Shown in pieces: positions 57,169-64,000 of a stretch of 64,000 nucleotides of DNA. Under the pieces are notes generated by a model that made no database searches, was not told where the DNA came from, and saw only the letters and a list, made by a program, of their open reading frames with translations. This stretch comes from Sweltsa coloradensis. Its lineage: Eukaryota; Arthropoda; Insecta; Plecoptera; Chloroperlidae. The DNA lies in NCBI GenBank assembly GCA_024449915.1, contig JAMZAV010000068.1:124001-188000 (forward strand), written 5' to 3'. Position numbers and translations under genes: made by a program. Position 1 is the stretch's first letter. Every line of letters starts with the position of its first letter.

Positions 57169-57790
57169 TTGGATGAGCGTAGCGAGCGAAGCGAAGATTC
57201 CATTTCACTACACCGGAGAAAAAAATCCGGAATGTTTTTTTTTCTTTTTTTTTCCTTCTGTATTTTTGTGTGTTTGTCAACAAGAGTCCGGCTAAACCAA
57301 TACTCCAATTGCGATGAAATTTTCTGGAGGCTTTCGAAATCTCTGAACTTAGAACTGCCACGTTTTTTAGTGCAATCGAAAAATAATTTCTCGTAAAAAT
57401 CGCAATTTTACGATTTTTTTCGATTAAAAAAAAATTCTTCGCTATAACACCTACATGCTTTATCCGATTTTAATGATATTTTAATAGAACCTTAATTTTA
57501 TGAATTGATATATTTGTGTGAAATTTGAGTGGAATCAAAAAATTATTTCTGATGATAATCGCAATTTTATATTTTTTTATTTTTTTAAATTTTCTTTGAC
57601 TTATAACACCGCTGCTGCATGCTTGATCCGATTGTAATTATTTTTGTACAGAACCTTAATTGTATGAATTAATATATTCGTGTGAAATTTGAGCGTAAAT
57701 CAAAAAATTATTTCTCATGAAAATCGCAATTTTACGCTTCTTTTTCGTTTTTTTAAAATTACGCTTATCCAATAACGCGCCTGAAAAATC
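57169..57790 (+). repeat. R1d: second R1 repeat, tandem to R1c
   Basis: Starts TTGGATGAGCG (57169) only ~15 bp after the R1c tail, and ends at CGCTTATCCAA (57762-57772, one mismatch). Heads R1c and R1d are ~90% alike. Monomers begin at 57369, 57527 and 57691 (158- and 164-bp spacing) and share AATTATTTCTCATGAAAATC and TTTTATGAATTAATATATTC-type blocks. The head-to-head start distance is 770 bp. Confidence 0.8.
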
Positions 57791-59259
57791 GTTTGCGAAG
57801 CTTCCTAGTGTTATAACTATGGGCATTGCTTATTTTAACTTGGACTGAAAAATTTGAAATGGTTTAGACGCAATCATAAAGAAAATGACGAAATAAATAG
57901 GATATTTTTCTGACAAGATTTAAAAGCGGCGAAAGAAGGTTTAAAAAGGAAGGCCAAGAGAAAATTGAGGTAGATTGATTGAAGGAGACGTTGAAAATCT
58001 AGGAAATTTTATCAGTGAAACCTGAAATGTGTTTTAGTTCTGATAATGTGTTATTAATTTATGTTAAAATAGTATAATAACGCTGGCCTTCGGCCATTTC
58101 TGACAAAGACAATGATATTGTGTTCTACCACTGTAGAGTAGGCCATCGTGTTACATATTATAATACACAATTCTTAGCTAACCTATCATAATAAATGATC
58201 ATAATTCACACATTTAAGTTCCACATATCTTACGACAGAGATTTTAAATACATTATTAACATAGCTTCATCTTCTGGAAATAAAGCATTCATAATCATCA
58301 TCCATCATAAATACCAGTTAGTGATTCATTGACAATTACTCCCGTTAATCCACCCCTATGAACTACGAATTGCTTTTGTTTTACCTTCACCGTAGAATTC
58401 AGAATCAATGAAATTGATTTGGCAATGTGATAGTTATTTCTTATTAGTTTGTGAGCTATTGTTTAAAAATTTATAAAGCACGTTACATCAAATCATTCTA
58501 TTACATCCCTTGTGACAAATGTAGAATAGGTGCGAGTGCTAAAAGTTAACAGTTTGAAATTTTCGCAGCCAAATAATCTTCTTTATACCACATAATACCA
58601 GTTTTAATTGGCATGTAATTATTTATTATTTACAACTTGATCAAATTGGATTTGTACTATTAACTTTTTAATATGGGCTTACCGTTATTCAGTTTCATTC
58701 GCATATATGTCAGATTTGTTTCAATTAATTAATTTTGTCTTACTTACATTTTCTAGTGACATATTATTAATGAATACAATTTATACAATACAAGAAGGAA
58801 TACAATACCAAAAATGTTTTGATTGTTTGACCATTTTTTGTGTATTTCTAGACCCTAATCATTTACAACAACTGGCACATTTACGATTTACTTTTAGCCA
58901 ACAACAGAATTTTTTGTTTTTAATGTTGTTAAAAATGAATGTTCATTTAAAAATATGTATTTTGTAAAAATAAATAAGAAACATTTTCATTTCTTCATTA
59001 TAGTCCGGTATAACTGAATAAGTTATTTAGCAACGAAATAACATGAAACAATTAACCTCGACATAACAACATAGTTTTAGCTCTAGTTTGCTTGATATGA
59101 CATAAATAAATCTCCACTCTCGTGGTCACAATTTATTGGATGGAGTTGTTCTTGTCACTTATTGTGCCTAACATAATCAAATCACTGTGTATATTCCCTG
59201 TCGATAGGCCGTTGAGTATCAACAGACTGAAAATATGTAACTCGAGTAGATTAAATACA
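57791..59259. other. No gene recognised
   Basis: AT-rich unique DNA. The 86-codon frame at 58707-58967 is AT-biased and unrecognised. Confidence 0.6.
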
Positions 59260-59800
59260 TTTATTTATTTATTTATTTGTGGCCACATTACAACAGGACA
59301 GTGTCCCACAAGTGTAATTTACCAAACTATAACATACAAATCGCAACAATACAATGTAAAATTAGTTACATAAAAATGACTATAAAAAATATTAAACATG
59401 AATGTATGTGAGTGTGAGATGATGAATGTATGTATGTATGCGTATTGCGTTGTATGTATGATTGAGTGAATGATTGTGTGAGTGTGTAAAGTGGAAATAT
59501 GAATGTATGTTGAAAGCACGAGCGACTATAGACATTAGTGAAGTTGATTATAATATTTCTTTTAGTTTTTTCGAAAGTGATGGATGTTACTATTGTGCAA
59601 ATCTAAATTAGACCCATTCAATGATAAAAGATTGTTGTACGTAGCCTGCATCCTTATTAAACACGAATACTGTGCACATCAATGCGGCTGGAGGAAGATG
59701 AAACAGTTTATGAATTCGAGTGTTCCTTGGTGGCACACAGTAGTTTAATGACTCAATTAGAGGCGAGTGAAGCAGGTTATTAGCAACTTTTAGCAACTAC
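59260..59800 (-). mobile_element. LINE family C, 5'-truncated (C-terminus plus 3' UTR)
   Basis: On the reverse strand, a fragment of ORF2 (59800-59540), a 3' UTR rich in ACAT/CACA simple sequence (59395-59510), then GTGGGACACTGTCCTGTTGT and AATGTGGCCACAAATAAATA with further AAAT repeats to 59262. Architecture parallels family A, but the terminus differs. Confidence 0.8.
59545..59796 (-). pseudogene. LINE ORF2 C-terminal fragment, frameshifted
   Basis: LKVANNLLHSPLIESLNYCV and PPRNTR align with the family-A fragment at 3.5 kb (YKILNNYVDSPLLEKLNLHV, APRVTR). The reading frame stops at 59608, but the adjacent frame continues as SLNGSNLDLHNSNI ... FRKN-stop, resembling the family-A sequence SILNIDLDLN ... 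TFKSVL. One frameshift is therefore present. RT motifs are absent and the piece is dead. Confidence 0.75.
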
Positions 59801-59930
59801 ATTATTGCATTTTTAGTGCTAATGAAATAAAAATACACGTTTACACAATTCAATGAAGGAAATGTTGGTATTATTCTTTGTTCATAAAGACATACACGAA
59901 TAAAATGGATTGAAGTGTTCTTGAAATAGT
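59801..59930. other. No gene recognised
   Basis: Short AT-rich gap between the LINE fragment and the MITE. Confidence 0.6.
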
Positions 59931-59938
59931 ATTGGAAT

Positions 59939-60343
59939 TAGGGCTGGGCTATGACATATCATTCAATTATCGATACCACACGAAAAATTTCGATATGATA
60001 TCGATATATCAAAATGTAATCGTTTGTATTTTTTTTTTAAATCAAAAAATTATTAAAATAGTGGGTTTATTTTTCATAATTTGTTTCCAAATAGGGTTGA
60101 TAAGGTATCACCATAAACATATTTAATGTATTTTACGATCTCACAATCGCGTTTTATGACCAGGCACCTCCACCATATGCACCAGCCAGGTTAATTTAAT
60201 TTGGACTACCTACCCGGCACCTCCACCAAAATTACAAAATTTAGCATTTTTTGTGTAAATTTCGATATTTCGATATGAAATCAAATATCGATGTCGAAAC
60301 TATTTCCACTAATCGATAAATATCGATATTTTGCCCAGCCCTA
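59939..60343. mobile_element. hAT-like MITE, family M2 (intact)
   Basis: A 405-bp element with terminal repeats TAGGGCTGGGC (59939-59949, complement GCCCAGCCCTA 60333-60343). It is flanked by the exact 8-bp duplication ATTGGAAT (59931-59938, 60344-60351). The outer parts are rich in ATCGATAT. The middle (60133-60260) is close to the M1 core, including two motif copies (60159, 60212). No transposase. The ends differ from M1, so two distinct transposases or end-types have carried the same core. Confidence 0.93.
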
Positions 60344-60351
60344 ATTGGAAT

Positions 60352-61094
60352 ACTTCTGGACCATCTCAGTATTGATTGATTGATTGATTTAGGTCTTTAT
60401 TTGAAGGCGGGATTAACGCTAATGAAACCTTATCTTCCATGCACACAACCTTTAATGAGGTTCATTGCTTTCATTTTGTATGGTGTTGATAATATCAATA
60501 TTAACTATACTACTACTTCTACTACTAATAATGATAAGGATGGAAAGGAAAGATGTCAAAATCGAAACGTTTTTCACTCTCTTCTCACTTTCTTGCATTT
60601 TGTTTCCAGTTAAAACGTTTAAATTATTCCATTAAAACTCTAGAAATCACTTTGAGGCTGATTGATGTGATGTTGATTAATGATAACGAAGGTAAGGATA
60701 ACTGATATTTTCAAAATTTCGCCGTGAGGCTTGAATTCTCTCTCACTCTTTCTCTTTGAAACTCAAACAGGTTACGAGAAATCGACTCAGAATATTAGTA
60801 AACATAGTCCAAATTAATTACTTTTTCTTTCTAAGCTGCTTTCTTGTGCCTAACGAAAAACAAACGCTATATCGTAAAGAATATTATTATTTTTCAAGTT
60901 GATTTCTATGGGTTTTTCACTTTGATAAATAAAATGTAATTAGTTAATTGCTTCAATGAGACCTTTAAAAATAAATCACGAGTAAACACGTAACACACTA
61001 TTCAGCCAGTCGACCGAAGCAGGTTGAGGGAGGGGGGGGGAGAGGGGCGGTAGAGGAATACGTCAAATTCTAATTAAAGAGTTCGATAGATTTG
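60352..61094. other. No gene recognised
   Basis: Contains GATT repeats (60372-60389), ACT/ACC trinucleotide-like sequence near 60510, and a G-rich stretch with 9 G at 61032-61040. Otherwise unremarkable. Confidence 0.55.
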
Positions 61095-61410
61095 TCAAGC
61101 GACTCAATACTCTTTGCATAGCTTCAGAGCTCAAGGGCTAACCTGGCAAGCCGATATGTTTGTCAACGTTGTCACTAGACCACCAAAGATCGCCACTCAA
61201 TTATACTCATTCCAATTTGCAACTACACAACATGCAGGTCTTTGATCCCCCAATGATGGAATTTTACAAAGTAATATCCGTCTAACACGGCCTGTATAAT
61301 TTTGCTGTCAAATGAGGAAAAATCTCATTAGTTTCTCTAATTGGAGCTGATAACTCTACACGACCCATCCGCAATTCATTTGATTGGTCTCGGGTTTTAT
61401 GAATTATTCG
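61095..61410. promoter_or_regulatory. Candidate regulatory stretch
   Basis: A ~300-bp unique block of balanced composition. It includes CTGTATAATTTTGCTGTCAA, TCTCTAATTGGAGCTGATAA and CAATTCATTTGATTGG, with several homeodomain-type (TAATT) and MEIS-type (CTGTCA) cores. Its texture differs from the flanking AT-rich DNA. Function is inferred only from composition. Confidence 0.25.
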
Positions 61411-62604
61411 GAAATTTGGAAAATATTGCGACAACGCCATTTGAATACTAGAGGTGCATTTGTGGAAATCATTCACAGCATGATTGTACTAATTGGTAAT
61501 TATTCACGTAGACCTATACAGAGTGGGATCATAAAAACACAATGCTACAAAACACGTACAAAACAAATGTACACAGCATTAGAGTAACGCGAACGAAAAC
61601 AACAATTACAATATTTGTTCGATAAGCCCGAATTGATAAAATTTTACTTGATACAATTTCAGCATTAATACATACACGTAAGTTCCGTCTTCATGTTTTC
61701 CATAAATCATCAAATGTAGAACAACAACTGTAACAAATACAGAACAAATATTAACCCAAAGCATTATCTTAAAACTCAGAACTTATTATTCTTGTGACTC
61801 TTCCGCAGTCAATTCATGCAGATATAAACTCCTAGGTACGGCCTTTTACGATGCTTGAAATATTATATACATTTCATTTTCAACTGAACTTTGCAGCACG
61901 TTTTTCTTCGTACAAATGGAGTAATTAAGGAAGCTCGTTACATAAGGAATAATTAAAAGATGTAACATAATTCTAGTCTTGTGTAAGAAGAATTAAAGAT
62001 TAATTAAGACATCTAATTCTCTTTGCGCGATGCAGGCTTGGCTCCTCACTAGACGCCGAGACGGGCATAATTAACTCAACTCGAGAAAAGTGTGCCGTCC
62101 CTGGCTACACGGGGCAACTCACAATATTCGATCCAAGTTACAAACATTACGAAGAAAGACCAATGTTCACCTGTACAGCCGATACGCTAACTAACATGAC
62201 ATTGTGATAATGTTTAATATTAATAAATACACATTGAAGTAACTTGCCAAATAGTAAATAAAAAAATAACCTATAACATATGTTTCTGTTACATTAACAG
62301 AATTAATTAAAAGTAATCTTTTGGTGTATGTAATGTAACATACAGTGGCAGTTATTCGCTGGTGGTTAATTGCAATGTTCAATTGAGATTTTCTATACCA
62401 AGTTAAAAGTTTTTAGCAATTTAAATTTATAAATATATTTATGTAAATTTGTTAATATGTATTCAAAGATGTGTACCTACACGAAAAAATAGCATTTAAT
62501 GGAAGCTGTACGTACTTCATATGAGATTATTTAATTAAGGATTAAATTATTATACTATGCCTTCGAGGTGAACTGATTAACCTTAAAAGTAACATCACTA
62601 TTAA
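61411..62604. other. No gene recognised
   Basis: AT-rich, with a GC-richer unique segment at 62030-62130 (CACTAGACGCCGAGACGGGC) that could also be regulatory. Nothing else. Confidence 0.5.
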
Positions 62605-63302
62605 TTGGACGAGTGAGCGAAGCGAACGGAGTCCTATATGGCAAGTTTTCGGCACTTCGTTGTGTTTATGTGTGTCTGTCTGTCTGTCTGTTCGATGTGA
62701 AGGGGCCAAACTACTCGTCCGATTTTGACGAAATTTCACACCAACGTCAAGGACCAATAGATAGAGTGCTGTTAACATGGACAGCAAAATTCGTAGAAAT
62801 CCAACCTACAAAAAATTAAAATTAAACAAATTACTACTTTATTTTTTAAAACTTAAAGTTCACTTTGAAAAAAAATACCCTTTCTTATCAATGTTACCAC
62901 TATGAATGTTAACAACTGTGACAATTTTCAGAATTATATCTTGACCTGCCAACTTACAAAAAAATTAATTACTTAAAAATATCATGTTTTGCAGGGCTTT
63001 ACTAAATTGGATTTGATTTGAGGATCATAAAAGATGGATGCAGAACATCTGGAGCCGAAATGAAGTGCATGAATGGACCGTTCTAAAACATATTTTAGAA
63101 TCTTGCTAGCTTTAAAACTTTGGCGTTAGCGATGTGATATGTTTTGGTGTCGCCCGCTTCCGCTTGCATAGCGATGTAGCTAACGCATCAGATGGCAGAC
63201 AAGTGTCGACTTGGTTACTCACACTGCTGCAGTCGTCATGGTTCGCAAATTATGTACCCGGCTATTAGCTCACTTGTCCAACAACGACTTTGGCGTTTTC
63301 CT
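62605..63302 (+). repeat. R2: element with R1-like architecture
   Basis: Starts TTGGACGAGTGAGC (62605-62618) and the far end is the complement GCTCACTTGTCCAA (63268-63281), 13 of 14 matching. The tail CAACGACTTTGGCGTTTTCC (to 63302) follows and aligns with the R1 tail. After the head come GCGAAGCGAACGG, a (TCTG)4 run (62673-62690) and CGATTTTGACGAAATTTCAC, the latter also recalling R1. A hairpin GCGTTAGC ... GCTAACGC spans 63123-63188. No protein recognised. Confidence 0.7.
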
Positions 63303-64000
63303 AGTAGTTACAATTTAGTAATTTAGTAAAATGCATCTCTCCCCACACTTCAACATCTTTTGTTGAAACACGACCGATCATAACTTTAAAACTATACCAT
63401 TTTGTTAAGTGCACTTAATGTTCCATTAGCATCGACACCAAAGGCGTGTGCAAGAGTATGAATAGAGGGAAAGTCATTTTCATCCCCTCGCTTTAATTGT
63501 AACTTTTGGTTTATCCATTTGAATCTTGGACATCCAATCATCATCCAACTTACTCATTGAATTGTAGTCTTATATGTCGTTTTACGGGCACTTACGACGA
63601 AAAGGGTCGTAAAACCCCATCGACATCAACATATTTGTTCTTTCCTACGAAAGACGGGGAGGGGGTTTGCTTTACTGTCACACTGCAACTTTACGCGGTA
63701 TACTTCACTTCATGTTATTTCAAAGCACCCTTACTCCGATGCACAAGCGCACCCTCTACCTAAACACAATCGTATGGGTGACAGAACATCGTCTCTCTGC
63801 GATATGTTATGTTTGCCGAGCGTAGCGACTATATGCAAATATCGGCCACCTTCAGAAAGCGCCGTAGAGGCTAAAGTGGGAACTTGGTTGGTTATTTGGA
63901 AGTAGGCCTACATACCTCGTCATCAAAACTGAAATATATACTCATATAAATTTCAAACAAGCGATTCAATTACAATTGATTGCATTCGATACTTTGTATT
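63303..64000. other. No gene recognised; possible R-type head at the end
   Basis: Mostly unique. GCCGAGCGTAGCGACTATAT at 63815 resembles the GAGCGTAGCGAG head of R1 elements, but no other family block is clear. The 85-codon frame at 63506-63763 is unrecognised. Confidence 0.45.

Overview
This is AT-rich nuclear DNA from an animal, almost certainly an invertebrate. The grounds are tRNA- and 5S-derived SINEs, truncated non-LTR retrotransposons with A/T-rich tails, MITEs with 8-bp target duplications, abundant microsatellites and poly-G/poly-C tracts, and the absence of compact gene structure. Retrotransposon protein remnants are of a type common in arthropods and other invertebrates, but I cannot place the species. 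No host gene was recognised with certainty. The only ORF that looks protein-coding and is not transposon-derived is a 198-codon frame at 35967-36563, of unknown function.

Layout. 1-1.1 kb: two head-to-head copies of an unclassified repeat (here R1) forming a large inverted repeat. 2.5-10.1 kb: a nest of retroelements, namely a tRNA-headed SINE, two copies of one LINE 3' end, a longer reverse-transcriptase remnant with an intact YADD motif but a stop and frameshifts, and a SINE split by a 692-bp hAT-like MITE with a clean 8-bp duplication. A second, near-complete copy of that SINE lies at 9.7-10.1 kb. 10.4-35 kb: mostly unique AT-rich DNA with short tandem duplications, a 640-bp foldback element at 16.8-17.5 kb, a degenerate minisatellite at 25.3-25.9 kb and decayed SINE pieces. 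36 kb: the orphan ORF. 39.3-42.2 kb: a second copy of the hAT-like MITE and an intact 5S-rRNA-derived SINE with a 10-bp target duplication. 47.1-47.8 kb: a second foldback element. 56.4-57.8 kb: a tandem pair of R1 elements containing ~160-bp satellite-like monomers. 59.2-60.3 kb: another LINE tail, then a 405-bp MITE with different ends but the same internal core as the first. 62.6-63.3 kb: R2, an element with the same architecture as R1.

The region is best read as intergenic or intronic DNA shaped by non-autonomous elements. Three observations link separate elements. The R1/R2 family has complementary ends followed by a conserved asymmetric tail. One internal core is shared by two MITEs with different terminal repeats. 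A short motif (ACCCGGCACCTCCACCA) recurs 12 times, inside and outside those MITEs. Several more GC-rich, non-repetitive stretches may be cis-regulatory, but nothing in the window proves it.
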